Positions 53,562 through 63,394 are shown, counted from the first letter of the stretch. The stretch: 64,000 bases of DNA from Rhodopirellula baltica SH 1 (GCF_000196115.1 NC_005027.1:3100001-3164000); one strand, 5' to 3'. Translations and numbers: made by a program. Notes: generated by a model from the sequence alone, not told the origin.

Positions 53562-54059
53562 TTACCTTGGGGGATTCGAAGCTCTTGATTCCATGCAGGG
53601 CCACAGTTTCCGCACGTCGCCAGCAAACCCTTCGTCGACCGTCGTCGAGACCACACTGAATGTTGGGCGATCGCTGATCACGCGTCTGAGTGCCTTTTTC
53701 ACACGCGACGAATTGAACGAACGCAAGATGACATGATCGATCCAGGATTCATAGACAGAGCGAAACGGAAGAAGGACTTCGTCGCCGAAATCATCCTCGT
53801 GGATTCGCTTCAAAACCTTCAGCAAATTCGCGATCGCAGGCGTCGAGTACAACAAATCGTTCATGGGTGAATGGCTCTCGTTGTCTGCGTTGGTAATGCG
53901 GACCGCAAGAGTCGAGCTGAGATAGTCGGTCGTCCAGAGCACACTGTCGAAATCTACGCTTCTCGAAACCAAAAGGTCTGACACCTGCATCCAGACCGGA
54001 TGCAACGCCTTCTCTGCGTTGGGTCTTAGAAGCTGAAATTCAGGTCCAATTTTCTTCAT
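53562..54059 (-). CDS. Hypothetical protein
   Basis: 165 residues from ATG 54059. Soluble, mixed alpha/beta by appearance, with 'VDFDSVLWTTDYLSSTLAVRIT' near residue 36 (in part) and 'IHEDDFGDEVLLPFRSVYESWIDHVILRSF' (in part: FGDEVLLPFRSVYESW). I recognise no family. It is encoded 138 bp after the DUF4241-like copy B on the same strand, among similar-sized orphan genes. Confidence 0.6.
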   Translation of the reverse strand: MKKIGPEFQLLRPNAEKALHPVWMQVSDLLVSRSVDFDSVLWTTDYLSSTLAVRITNADNESHSPMNDLLYSTPAIANLLKVLKRIHEDDFGDEVLLPFRSVYESWIDHVILRSFNSSRVKKALRRVISDRPTFSVVSTTVDEGFAGDVRKLWPCMESRASNPPR

Positions 54060-54197
54060 TGAGTTACGTCCTCCGCGCACACATCGGAATACGCAACCTT
54101 CCGGGTCACTGGTATCGCACCGACAGCCAAACACAGTCCGGTGCGACAGTTGCAGTGGCGCAATGGTGCCCCAATCTCGCCACTGACAAGTGTCTGA

Positions 54198-54683
54198 TCA
54201 CCCCTCGCCGCCGTCCTCATCAAGATACCCGAACTGAATAAGTATTCCCGTCGTCTTTTCTTGTTGGAGCAATCGGTATACGACTGCGGCACCTTCGGCG
54301 CACCGGAAGTACGGCACTTGCACATCGTCGTTCAATTTGATGTGACCATGTTGCAAGTCATTCTGAAGTTGAGAGCAATACTTCTCCATGTCAGGCATCA
54401 TCTCGAAGCAGCGATCGGTTTGTTGTTTGTCAAACAGCCCAAACTGACCATATGCGAACGTCACTTCCCCGACGAGTTCACGCGTGCTTTCCCGGTTGGA
54501 TTGCTTTGCCTCCATACCGATAGGTTCACCGGACCCATCAAAAATGGCTGCGATGCTGTATTCACCGGGAGGCATTTCGATATCAAGTCCCGAGTCAAAG
54601 TACATGCTGGTATCACAAACGCGAAGCACGCTGCCACGAAGAGTTAGGATCACCCCAATTGGTTCGATTCGAAAATCAAGCAT
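54198..54683 (-). CDS. DUF4241-like hypothetical protein, copy B
   Basis: 161 residues, the same length as copy A (49031-49516) and about three-quarters identical by eye; 'LRGSVLRVCDTSMYFDSGLD' and 'VPYFRCAEGAAVVYRLL' are unchanged. Differences cluster in the N-terminal ten residues and in the middle (FGLFDKQQTDRC against IGMFDKHQADRC). The 3' flank is also duplicated. Both copies are intact, which argues for selection or recent duplication. The DUF4241 assignment is tentative. Confidence 0.68.
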   Translation of the reverse strand: MLDFRIEPIGVILTLRGSVLRVCDTSMYFDSGLDIEMPPGEYSIAAIFDGSGEPIGMEAKQSNRESTRELVGEVTFAYGQFGLFDKQQTDRCFEMMPDMEKYCSQLQNDLQHGHIKLNDDVQVPYFRCAEGAAVVYRLLQQEKTTGILIQFGYLDEDGGEG

Positions 54684-54767
54684 TCGCAGATTTGCGTGTG
54701 TTGGTGTGGATGCGGATCGGCGTCAGCTAGAATGCGATGGCTGGCAAACGAACGATGAACTTGTACC

Positions 54768-55268
54768 TCACAGATTCACGTTGGATTTTGCCGCACCGCT
54801 TGTCACTGCCTGCTTTAGAATGTCGTCACTCGAACCACGAGGCAACCAGCCTGTTGGCGGTGAGACGCTTTCAAGTTCACTCCAAATCGCCAAGGCGGTG
54901 GGTCTCATATTCTGGAGTCCGGTTCGGAACTCCATGGCCGACAGCCATTCAGAGCGAGCTCCCGCCATCATTCGCATGGAGTGGACACCTGATTCCCAGC
55001 CCTTTCGCAAGTTCGATCGCAACACACGGCTTAGCAAGTCTCTCGCGGCAAGCTCAAATTCTTCTCTGGATTTTACGTCTCTGAAACTTAGCTGGGTCAA
55101 CTGAGCGGCTGCGACGTGCGGACCTAGCTTTCTAGCCACCTGGTACATCGGCAACGATGGATACGCCGCTAGGAAACTCGAGACATTGTCAAACCCGAGA
55201 TCGCAAAGGCGATCCTCTATCTTTTCCCGCCAACCCATCTCCCAGGCTGTTTCGAAAGAATCGTTCAT
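54768..55268 (-). CDS. Hypothetical alpha-helical protein
   Basis: 166 residues from ATG 55268, with AGGGAGAAAAT just upstream. Largely helical: 'MGWREKIEDRLCDLGFDNVSSFL', shortened to GWREKIEDRLCDLGF, then 'YPSLPMYQVARKLGPHVAAAQL' and 'FELAARDLLSRVLRSNLRKG' regions. I recognise no family. It lies 84 bp upstream of DUF4241-like copy B and is probably co-transcribed with it. Confidence 0.6.
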   Translation of the reverse strand: MNDSFETAWEMGWREKIEDRLCDLGFDNVSSFLAAYPSLPMYQVARKLGPHVAAAQLTQLSFRDVKSREEFELAARDLLSRVLRSNLRKGWESGVHSMRMMAGARSEWLSAMEFRTGLQNMRPTALAIWSELESVSPPTGWLPRGSSDDILKQAVTSGAAKSNVNL

Positions 55269-55314
55269 ATTTTCTCCCTGCATGACACTGTCGCATCGCA
55301 ACTGTTTCCAAACA

Positions 55315-55425
55315 CCTCGTTGAAATACGCCACATCGGCTTACGTTGCACTCGAGCAAATCGAGATGATTGTAAACGCGTGCCCATTCAAAACAGTTGAC
55401 CGTTTCTCGATATGAATCAAAGGGT
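55315..55425 (+). pseudogene. Remnant of the 52367-52807 membrane-anchored gene
   Basis: AAACAGTTGACCGTTTCTCG here matches AAACAGTTGACTGTTTCTCG inside the intact gene, and the preceding 70 bp also align with scattered changes. The frame is broken. Together with the dockerin-gene 3' end at 55504, it shows that the same gene pair existed in both copies of the duplicated block. Confidence 0.6.
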
Positions 55426-55503
55426 AGCGAGAACAGTCCAGCTGATCTGCATGATTGTGCCGAAACTCTCCATTCGACTCGACGATCAGTTCTGCGACTG
55501 CAA

Positions 55504-58500
55504 CTACGCGATGAACAATCTGCACCGAATTGGATTTGGAGTCGTTTGGCTAATCCGCAGAAAATACGTTTCGCCAACTTCGGTCTCGAAATCGACAGAC
55601 TCGAACGTCCACTGGTTCAGCAAAAGCGCGTCAGCTGCGTGCTTGGCCACGGCGATTCCATCTTCATCATACAGTTCCAGCACAATTCGGTTGGCTGCTT
55701 CCAGCTGTGTCACTGGATCAAAAGCCTCCATCCCAGCCCACATCACACCAGCCCGCGTGATGAAATTGGCAGCTTCGATGCGATACACGTCCATGTCCTT
55801 CGTGTCGTGGAGGTCCGTTGCGAAGCGTGTGTACAAACCATCGCTGGGATCCTGTGTACCTGTGGAAGGGAGCACCATGTCCCCGTTTTGAAGATCAAGC
55901 GGTTGGGCATCTGTGAACGTGTCTGCGACGTCATCCGTCTGCGATACCACTCTTCGGCCAATCTGAAGATCCATTTCAAACGTCCCCTCACCTTTGGGGC
56001 TCCAGACGGCAAGCACGTAATCTCGAGTGGCATTGTCAGTCGCACTGGACAGTTGCTCTGCCAAGTAGTTCTGGTCGTGCCACTTTGCCGGATCGCCCAA
56101 CTGCACGCCGTCAGTCAGATTGAACAATCGAAACCGGAGTGAGACGTCTGTGATGATCGCGGGGGAACCAGTCGGCGTATTCACCAAAACGTTTAAATCC
56201 GAGGATGTGAACCGAACGAATTGCACGTCATCAATACCGTCGAGCTGAATGCTCAAAGGCACAGTGACCCAATCGACGCCGGCACCAAGGATGCTTGTTG
56301 GCTCGGCGACAGATTCTAGGTCAGGAATGAGAACGGAATCCGCAGCACTGAGGTCAAAAGCGTTCAAAACGTCGCCAAGTGCATCAATTTGCAAGCGATA
56401 GCTTCCTTGGACACTGGTCTCTTCATTCGACACGACCGCCACGTAGTTTTCACCGGCGGTCAGCTCATAACTCTTTCTGATGAATCGAGAGACGAAGCTT
56501 TCAAAGGGTGCTTCGACGACCCGAGTTGGTTCAACGAGCACACCGTCCGTCGTGAAGAGGTCCACCGTTCCGATCCCTTGAATACCCAACTGTTCGCTGC
56601 GGACAACGGTCAACCACGCCTCCGCAGTGGACGCGGTGAATTCGAATGCATCACGATCATTCTTTCCATCCAGATTGGAGTAAACCTCATGCGAGATGGG
56701 GGATATTGTGATCAGCGTTGCTTCGAAAACGGATCCATCATGTCCATCAATGCCCATGATCTCGTCTGGCACCATCGGAATAGGCGTGTACCCACGGATC
56801 AACTTGTATTCTCCTGTCGATCCATCGATGGAGGAAACCTGCACAAACAGCATACGCTTGGGATTGCCCAGTTCATCGACAAATTCCTTGAGCGTCGGCA
56901 TGAAGAACGAGACACCAAGCGAATTGCCGGAAACAATGGTTGTGAGCGGTTCCAGCACGTTTCCGCCTCGATCAAGCAGCGTGATTTTGATGCCCATCGG
57001 GTCGTGGGTGTGAACACTGAATGTCGCGACGTTCGATATTCCCGCGACGTAAAACGTGTCCAAGTCATCCGCCGAATCCAAATTGGAAACAATCGTCTCA
57101 GCCGTAGTGGTCGTGAATCGGGTTGCAGACAGCAACTCGTCAGAATGACGGTCGTTGCCGAGTTCCGAGTCAGGAGATTCACTTGACGCGAAGACATCAA
57201 ACGGAGTCTCAATATCCGTTTGCGGCAACTCTTGACCAATCGCGATCGTGAGTTGATACCAGCCCACGGCTCCACGGTCCGACCAAACACGCACAAATGA
57301 TTCCGCGTTCAATTGTTGATCGGTGGGCAATGTGTAGCTGGCGATGTCCAGTGCTCCGTCGCTCTGGAAAATCGGATCCGCTCGGTCAATCACTTTGCCT
57401 TCTGCATCAAGCAGTTCAAACTGAATGCCTGCCACGCCAATGACGAAGACGTTTGCAACGGCTGTGGTTGGAACACGAAAAACATCGACATCCTCGCTGG
57501 TTTCGAGGCGTTGATCGAAAGACAAAACCTCGCCGCGAAAATGCAATTCGGCGGCGTCCGCGAGCTGGTTCCCGACTTGGTCATCCAATTCCAACGAGCC
57601 CATTGAACCAATCGGTGGTGGCGTTGCGCCGGAGTCACGAACCTGAAGCTTATACCGGCCGACCTGCGAACTGACGCCAGCAACCCGAATGAAGACTTCG
57701 CTGGGGCGGTCTACCAAATAAGTTGCTGAGTTGACCTCTCCAGTGTTACTGAGTGTCGTCGTCGGCTGCAGAGAATTCATCTCGGCATCGTAGACATCAA
57801 ACCGCACCGGAAAATTGTCACGTCCAATGATGCTAACGGTAATAGCGTTGCTGATGCTGGGCACACGGAACCAATCCTGATCGCCGGTTGTGTCGATGCT
57901 CGCATTCACCTCGGCCTGCTGGTCGAACGTTCGAACTAAGCTTGCATCACCAAAAACATCAGCATGGGCGTCGTTGCCAATCGGCATCTCCGTGCCAATC
58001 GTATTCATCCAGCCAAAGCCAGGTAGGTTGGAGACTTGAACGGATGGCCAATCTTGCAACTCAAACTGCAGAACATCCATCGAGTACCCGAACGATTCGG
58101 CGCGTCCGGAAGTCAGTTCCACCTCGATTTGATACTGACGCCCGACATGAGTGGGGAACTTGAACCCTTCAAAGTCTTTGCGATCCCCCATCTCAGATGC
58201 CACCGCAATCTCAACGCCAAATTCGTCAAGGACACGCACCTTAACGTGAGATTCTTCCGCCAACGAATTGACATCGACGGCCGCAAAATTTTGGTCAGCG
58301 GTGAAGCTGAACCGATCGATTGGTCCTGCCGGTGACAGAACGCTCCTTGAGCGAGCAAAGTCATTTCGATAGACCAAATCGGTTGCTGCGACGGAGTCTT
58401 CCGACAATTCTGCTCCCGTCCAAACCGCTTCCTCCGGTTGAACGAGGATCCCTTGATTGAGTCGATTGATGACTCGCAACGAATCGATTGCGCTGACTTC

Positions 58501-58752
58501 GCCATCTCCATTGACATCGTAATGAATTCCCTCTCCACCAAGGATTGGCGGAACATGCGTTTTTAAGATGGAGGAATCAGGTCGATTGAGTCCGTTGACG
58601 ACAACCAGCGCATCCAATGCCGTTACTTCACCGTCACCGTTGACATCCGATGCATCAAGAGGATCCGTCCAGGCACTGAATCCGACATCACCAGCAAGCA
58701 TCTGACGGGATTCAAGAACTTCGTGACGCAGGCGTTTTCGATTTGGATTCAT
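55504..58752 (-). CDS. Exported dockerin-type protein with LEPR-XLL-like motif and PPC-like repeats
   Basis: 1082 residues from ATG 58752 (ATG 58788 adds 12). The N terminus 'RHEVLESRQMLAGD' is an LEPR-XLL-type motif of planctomycete exported proteins. Two calcium-binding dockerin-like repeats follow (DVNGDGEVTALDALVVVNGLN and YDVNGDGEVSAIDSLRVINRLN, shortened: DVNGDGEVTALDALVVVN, DVNGDGEVSAIDSLRVIN). The remainder holds several PPC-like beta repeats of about 120 residues, each with a 'D...DVFRVPT' or 'DLDTFYVAG' core. It is the last gene of the sigma-kinase operon, 232 bp after the preceding one. A cell-surface adhesion or assembly role is plausible. A remnant of its 3' end lies at 52853-53000. 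Confidence 0.85.
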   Translation of the reverse strand: MNPNRKRLRHEVLESRQMLAGDVGFSAWTDPLDASDVNGDGEVTALDALVVVNGLNRPDSSILKTHVPPILGGEGIHYDVNGDGEVSAIDSLRVINRLNQGILVQPEEAVWTGAELSEDSVAATDLVYRNDFARSRSVLSPAGPIDRFSFTADQNFAAVDVNSLAEESHVKVRVLDEFGVEIAVASEMGDRKDFEGFKFPTHVGRQYQIEVELTSGRAESFGYSMDVLQFELQDWPSVQVSNLPGFGWMNTIGTEMPIGNDAHADVFGDASLVRTFDQQAEVNASIDTTGDQDWFRVPSISNAITVSIIGRDNFPVRFDVYDAEMNSLQPTTTLSNTGEVNSATYLVDRPSEVFIRVAGVSSQVGRYKLQVRDSGATPPPIGSMGSLELDDQVGNQLADAAELHFRGEVLSFDQRLETSEDVDVFRVPTTAVANVFVIGVAGIQFELLDAEGKVIDRADPIFQSDGALDIASYTLPTDQQLNAESFVRVWSDRGAVGWYQLTIAIGQELPQTDIETPFDVFASSESPDSELGNDRHSDELLSATRFTTTTAETIVSNLDSADDLDTFYVAGISNVATFSVHTHDPMGIKITLLDRGGNVLEPLTTIVSGNSLGVSFFMPTLKEFVDELGNPKRMLFVQVSSIDGSTGEYKLIRGYTPIPMVPDEIMGIDGHDGSVFEATLITISPISHEVYSNLDGKNDRDAFEFTASTAEAWLTVVRSEQLGIQGIGTVDLFTTDGVLVEPTRVVEAPFESFVSRFIRKSYELTAGENYVAVVSNEETSVQGSYRLQIDALGDVLNAFDLSAADSVLIPDLESVAEPTSILGAGVDWVTVPLSIQLDGIDDVQFVRFTSSDLNVLVNTPTGSPAIITDVSLRFRLFNLTDGVQLGDPAKWHDQNYLAEQLSSATDNATRDYVLAVWSPKGEGTFEMDLQIGRRVVSQTDDVADTFTDAQPLDLQNGDMVLPSTGTQDPSDGLYTRFATDLHDTKDMDVYRIEAANFITRAGVMWAGMEAFDPVTQLEAANRIVLELYDEDGIAVAKHAADALLLNQWTFESVDFETEVGETYFLRISQTTPNPIRCRLFIA

Positions 58753-58983
58753 CGTGACTTCAGCGGGATCACTCGAACAGGTTTTCATAGTTGAAGACGA
58801 CGTGGTTCGCCTTCAATCTGATAGACGTGAAATTCGGGCCCCTGTCACGCGAAGAAATCGAAATTTGTTCTGGAACGAGTCGCATCACAAACTGTCGAAT
58901 GGATTTTGATCGTCGAGTATTCAACGCGTCTGCATCGCGGAGGATGCTGTAGACGTCGACGAATGTCCCAGATCCTGTGTTGA

Positions 58984-60462
58984 TCAGATGGAATCCTGAA
59001 GGTTCGGATCACTTGGGTTGCGGTTCAACTCTTCGAGCTTTTGGCGGGGACTGAGACCGTCCGGCGACTCTTCTATCGATCCCGGATCATCTACAGATCG
59101 ATCCTCTTCAACGATCGGTGAGAGTTGCACTCCCGCAATGATCTTGTCCACTGTCTCACGCCATGTTTTTGCTGGGGGACTGGGTCTCAAGATTGCGGCA
59201 ATATCCACGAAGTCCTCTCCCAGATTGCCTGAGTCCTGGACGGGCTTCGACTTTTGCGAATCTTCTTGCATGCTCCATGGCGTCGAGAAAACCCGAAAAT
59301 GCAAACGAAACTCGGACTGAAACGTTTCCAAGAACGCTCCTTCCAAGAACAGAGCTTCGTCATAGAACAATCCGTCATACTTCGACTCTCGCTCCTGTGG
59401 ATTGTCTTCCTCTTCGGTGTCGTCTTCACGGCTTCCGGACGATGCCTCGCTTCGGTGTTTGAAAGGCGTTCTGAAATCTTGCGACTGGGCGACCTGGTCC
59501 GGATCCTCGGATCGATCTTCTTTGCCCTCCACTTCCCCGCGTCGTTTAAAACGCAATTCGAAACCGTTGTCTCGATACGTTGGGATGAACGAGACAAACG
59601 ACTCCGAATGAGGATCCAATGCACCCCAGTTCGAAGAATCTTTCGTATCAACTCGCTCCAGCAAAGGCGAAAACACTTCGGGGTATGAGAGAACCAAATC
59701 GCCCGTGTCGCCACTGCTTGGACCGCGTCCAGCATCCGTTGGATCGACACGAGCAACCGACGGAAACTCAACGCTGGATGCTGCAATGTTTTGATTTCCA
59801 ATCACATTACCAGCCCCAAAAAGCAGCACCGGCTCCAACTGGTCCGCGGCTGGCGCAACTTGGATGCGACTCGGAAGATCAGTCCCAAGTACGACAAAAG
59901 GAACGTCAATCAAAAGCTGCTCTGCACTACCGTAAGGATTCAAATCGCTCGAAGTCCCACCAAGGTTTCGAAGAATCCTCCCATCCATCTCGGGTGCGGC
60001 ATGACTTGAAAAAGATTCGTTCAGTAAAACGTTGCCCGTTGGTCTGAGATTGTCACTGAACTGAAGATCCACCCAAGCTTGGAAAACTCCCCCGAATCCA
60101 CTGTTGCTTGGATTTTCGGACGTGAGGTCCCTCAAGTCTTGAACGTAAACCTTCGCGTAGTACTCAATTCCAACCTGCAGATTTTCGATTGGGCGATGCA
60201 GTGAATCTCGAACGTCAACTCGAAATCGCACCATCGGCGAATCGCTCGAGCCGGTCAGCCCAGGTGATGACGTTTCCGATTGATTCGCAGGTGCTTTCGT
60301 ATCAGAACTTGTGAATTCGTCAACGATGGCCTGAAGCCGCTGCGGATCCATCCCATGTGCTGCGATTTCAGCTTGTAATTCAGCGACGATATCAAGCACA
60401 TTGGCCGCAAGCGAAAGACGTGGCTCCATCAATTCAAATCGCAGAGTTCGAAAGCCTGTCAT
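58984..60462 (-). CDS. Exported protein with LEPR-XLL-like motif
   Basis: 492 residues from ATG 60462, which overlaps the kinase stop (ATGA). The N terminus 'LRFELMEPRLSLAANVLD' is an LEPR-XLL-type sorting motif. Residues about 75-270 look like a cohesin-type or other beta-sandwich ('MVRFRVDVRDSLHRPIENLQVGIEYYAKVYV' region, 'GVFQAWVDLQFSDNLRP'). The C-terminal 200 residues are highly charged with runs of Asp/Glu/Arg/Ser. A cohesin-like fold here would be notable because the next gene encodes dockerin repeats; this is inference from appearance only. Confidence 0.75.
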   Translation of the reverse strand: MTGFRTLRFELMEPRLSLAANVLDIVAELQAEIAAHGMDPQRLQAIVDEFTSSDTKAPANQSETSSPGLTGSSDSPMVRFRVDVRDSLHRPIENLQVGIEYYAKVYVQDLRDLTSENPSNSGFGGVFQAWVDLQFSDNLRPTGNVLLNESFSSHAAPEMDGRILRNLGGTSSDLNPYGSAEQLLIDVPFVVLGTDLPSRIQVAPAADQLEPVLLFGAGNVIGNQNIAASSVEFPSVARVDPTDAGRGPSSGDTGDLVLSYPEVFSPLLERVDTKDSSNWGALDPHSESFVSFIPTYRDNGFELRFKRRGEVEGKEDRSEDPDQVAQSQDFRTPFKHRSEASSGSREDDTEEEDNPQERESKYDGLFYDEALFLEGAFLETFQSEFRLHFRVFSTPWSMQEDSQKSKPVQDSGNLGEDFVDIAAILRPSPPAKTWRETVDKIIAGVQLSPIVEEDRSVDDPGSIEESPDGLSPRQKLEELNRNPSDPNLQDSI

Positions 60463-62768
60463 GGTGCAAAACCTTCTAAGTTTTTCTGGACGCCGGCCAA
60501 AGCCTCTTGGTACCGATCCTCATTGGGAAGACGCTGAACCAATGATCGCATCAAATTACGAGCTTGGATTGTGGCGTGCAGAGCCTCTGGCATACGAGAT
60601 TGTTGAGACAACAGTCGACTGAGGTTGTTGTAGGTGATTGCGAGCTCTTCGGCGTAGCGAACCGCCATCGGCATTTCCTCAACGATTTCCCGAAGATATG
60701 CAACTGAATCCTGATAGCAGACAACGGCATCATCGTGCCTCCCCAAACGCATCAACAGGGCAGCCTGATTGCTTAGGCTCTGTGCCAACGCGTGTTTCTT
60801 CTCGAAGTCACGCCTGTCTCCATCAGACGGACCTCGGTCATGATCCGGCCTGCGTCCCACTCGCAGCAGGTCAATCGCCTTTTGGTTCATCCCGAGTGCT
60901 CCTTCCAAATCTCCATGCTGAGCGAGGTGGCTGAGGTTGTTCCAGATCTTGGCCGCGATCAGTCGGGTCGATTGGCTCTCGGATTCCATCCGAGACAATT
61001 CGTCGATCGCACGCTCCAATTCGCGCTTCGCATCTTCCTGGCGATTGACGGATGAAAGTAACAATCCATAGTTGCCCCGTACCATTGCCATGGTTTCATG
61101 ACGATCGAGTGATTCGAGTCGTTGGATCGCTTTTTGGTAGTTTGACTCAGCTTGGGGCGTTTCTCCGTGTTCCGCTTGCAGGACCGCAATGCTGTTCAGA
61201 CAAAGTGCCAATTCGTGCTCATTGGCTGGTAACGGTGGCAACTCAAGCAAAATGGTTGCAGCTCGCTGATAGGTCGCCAACGCTCTTCGAGTGGCGCCAA
61301 TCTCTTCGATGATTTTTGCCGCTCGCAGATGAGTTCGAGCCAATTCATTCCGGAGTTCTGGGGCTGCCTCCACTTCGCCCGCAAATCGCTCGTAGTATTG
61401 AAGCAGCGCGCCAACGAGATCCTCACGCACGGATTCGGCACCGGCAACACCACGCAATCGTTCCGCGGCCATCAAACCGAAATGATCCAGCACCTCACGG
61501 GTTTGCTGAAAATTGGCCTGAGCTTTTTCGTAGTTGCGAGCGGCCATGACGAGGCTACTATCCGATTGCGCCAACGCCGATCGAAGAGCGGAGCGTTGCT
61601 GCACGAACTTCAGCATCGCCATGAGCGACAACACCAACGCGACCAACACAGCAGCCGCGGTAGAAGCAACAACACGCCGGTGGCGAACCGTCCACTTGGT
61701 AACTCGATCAGAGAGCGACGGTCGCCGGGCCAATATTGGAAGACCATCTGACACTCGCCTCAGGTCTTCTGCCAGGTCCCCTGCCGCTGAATAACGTTCG
61801 GCGGGTTCCTTTGCCAATGACTTGATCAATACCGTCTCGAGGTCGCGTGAGACCTTTGGATTGCGACGTCGAACGCTTGCGGGATCACTCCCATCGAAGC
61901 GTTCACCACACAACATCTCGTAAAGTGTGACTCCAAGCGAATACACATCAGCGCGATGATCGACGAACGAGGCTTTGCCCAGCGATTGCTCCGGACTCAT
62001 GTAGCGAAGCGTGCCGACGACCGCGTTGCTACCCGTGATTCCATTCACATCACTGCCGTTTCCTTGCCGGCATCGTGCCAACCCGAAATCAGTCACCCAA
62101 ATCTTGCCGTCCTGGTCCACGATCAAGTTGGAGGGTTTGATGTCTCGATGGATGACACCATACCGGTGGGCATGGTCAATCGCGTTGGCAACTTGGAGGG
62201 CCCAGCGAATCGCATCTTCCACCTCAGGCCGGTCGGTATAGATGAATTCATCGAGAGAACGTCCTCGAATCAACGGCATGCTGTAGCAATGGATACCGTC
62301 TTCGATTCCGGCACCGTAGATCGGCACAATGTTTGGATGGTGCAAACCACCTGCGGCCTGAGCTTCAAAAATGAACCGTGCGACTTGCTTCTGATCCAAT
62401 GTGATGGACCTCGGCAAAATCTTCAGTGCCACGATTCGTTCGAGCGAAAGTTGCTTGGCCTCGTAGACAATCCCCATTCCGCCACGGCCAATTTCCCGTA
62501 TCACCTCAAAGTCACCGATGGTCCGTGACGCAAGACCACCCCAAACTGGCGCAGGGGAAGCAGACTCACTCTCCGGTGCAAATCCATGCAAAGCGTCCAA
62601 ACTCGTGAGCAAACCCGGCAGCCGATCCTCGAATCGACCATCCGAATAGCGTTCCTGGCATTCTGCGATGAAATCATGGTGCGTTACGGAGCCCGCCGAG
62701 CGACGTTCCAGATATTCCTCCAGAACCGACAACAGACGTTCATCAGTGGTATCAAGATCAGCATTCAT
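60459..62768 (-). CDS. Membrane Ser/Thr protein kinase with TPR domain
   Basis: 769 residues from ATG 62768, overlapping the sigma-factor stop (ATGA). The kinase domain has the glycine loop 'IGRGGMGIVYEA' (residues 93-104), Lys116 in VALKIL, 'HRDIKPSNL' (207-215), DFG at 227-229 and 'GTLRYMSPEQSLG'. A transmembrane helix lies at about 366-387 (STAAAVLVALVLSLMAML), followed by a long TPR-rich C terminus ('ALATYQRAATILLELP', 'AESNYQKAIQRLESL', 'RHDDAVVCYQDSVAYLREI' regions). All catalytic residues are present. ECF sigma factors paired with such kinases are typical of planctomycetes, where the kinase may control the sigma factor by phosphorylation. Confidence 0.93.
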   Translation of the reverse strand: MNADLDTTDERLLSVLEEYLERRSAGSVTHHDFIAECQERYSDGRFEDRLPGLLTSLDALHGFAPESESASPAPVWGGLASRTIGDFEVIREIGRGGMGIVYEAKQLSLERIVALKILPRSITLDQKQVARFIFEAQAAGGLHHPNIVPIYGAGIEDGIHCYSMPLIRGRSLDEFIYTDRPEVEDAIRWALQVANAIDHAHRYGVIHRDIKPSNLIVDQDGKIWVTDFGLARCRQGNGSDVNGITGSNAVVGTLRYMSPEQSLGKASFVDHRADVYSLGVTLYEMLCGERFDGSDPASVRRRNPKVSRDLETVLIKSLAKEPAERYSAAGDLAEDLRRVSDGLPILARRPSLSDRVTKWTVRHRRVVASTAAAVLVALVLSLMAMLKFVQQRSALRSALAQSDSSLVMAARNYEKAQANFQQTREVLDHFGLMAAERLRGVAGAESVREDLVGALLQYYERFAGEVEAAPELRNELARTHLRAAKIIEEIGATRRALATYQRAATILLELPPLPANEHELALCLNSIAVLQAEHGETPQAESNYQKAIQRLESLDRHETMAMVRGNYGLLLSSVNRQEDAKRELERAIDELSRMESESQSTRLIAAKIWNNLSHLAQHGDLEGALGMNQKAIDLLRVGRRPDHDRGPSDGDRRDFEKKHALAQSLSNQAALLMRLGRHDDAVVCYQDSVAYLREIVEEMPMAVRYAEELAITYNNLSRLLSQQSRMPEALHATIQARNLMRSLVQRLPNEDRYQEALAGVQKNLEGFAP

Positions 62769-63394
62769 GGTTCACTTTCCGTCTGGAGTTTGTCTCGCAG
62801 AGCTTCAATCGCACGCAGCCAAAGCATCCGCACCGCTCCGTGAGATCGATCCATCTGATCAGCGACTTCCGGGAAGCTGAGACCTTCAATGCTCCGTAAT
62901 AGAAGCACTTCCCGGTGATCTTCGCTCAACTCCGCCAAAGCATTAACGACGCAGACGCTCCGCTCTTGATTAGCAAGCTGTGTTACGGGTGTCGGATCGC
63001 TAGCTGCCAACACATTTTCGAGTCGAACGGAGGACTGGTCGACCCATTTGCCAACGGTATCCAACGAGATTTCCCGCCGTACATCTCGAGCTTGCGCATC
63101 CACATGAGTTTGAATCTTTCGCGTCAATATGGCTCTCAACCAAGTCACAAACTCGCCTCCAGTGCTGCCGCGAAACTCACTGAAGCCACGTGCCGCGTTC
63201 AGCAACGTCTCCTGAACGACATCCGACTCGCTCGCTCTCACGCGTAGCCGAGCTCGAATTTGCGAAGCGGCCAACAATCGCACGTAGTTTTGATACAGAC
63301 CAAACAGCGTGCTTAGCGCAGCAGCATCGCCATTTCTCGCTGCTTGGAGCAGTCGGTCAACCTGGGTGTAGTCAGAGTTTTTCGGTGGGTTCAA
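62765..63394 (-). CDS. ECF sigma factor (planctomycete kinase-linked type)
   Basis: 209 residues from a TTG start; no ATG occurs upstream of the conserved domain, and AGGAG lies 13 bases before the TTG. Region 2 runs from 'LFGLYQNYVRLLAASQIRARL' to 'EFRGSTGGEFVTWLRAILTRKI'; region 4 is 'ALAELSEDHREVLLLRSIEGLSFPEVADQMDRSHGAVRMLWLRAIEAL' (in parts: SFPEVADQMDRSHGAVRMLW). No anti-sigma gene is next to it; instead the kinase overlaps it. A truncated duplicate is at 52966-53190, and the upstream sequence is conserved between the two. Confidence 0.9.
   Translation of the reverse strand: MNPPKNSDYTQVDRLLQAARNGDAAALSTLFGLYQNYVRLLAASQIRARLRVRASESDVVQETLLNAARGFSEFRGSTGGEFVTWLRAILTRKIQTHVDAQARDVRREISLDTVGKWVDQSSVRLENVLAASDPTPVTQLANQERSVCVVNALAELSEDHREVLLLRSIEGLSFPEVADQMDRSHGAVRMLWLRAIEALRDKLQTESEP

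Noticed and set aside
53209..53659. Several overlapping open frames of 76-106 codons on both strands
   Set aside because: They arise from the dispersed GTTCCCAGGCT-type repeat and decayed flanks; no signature supports any of them.
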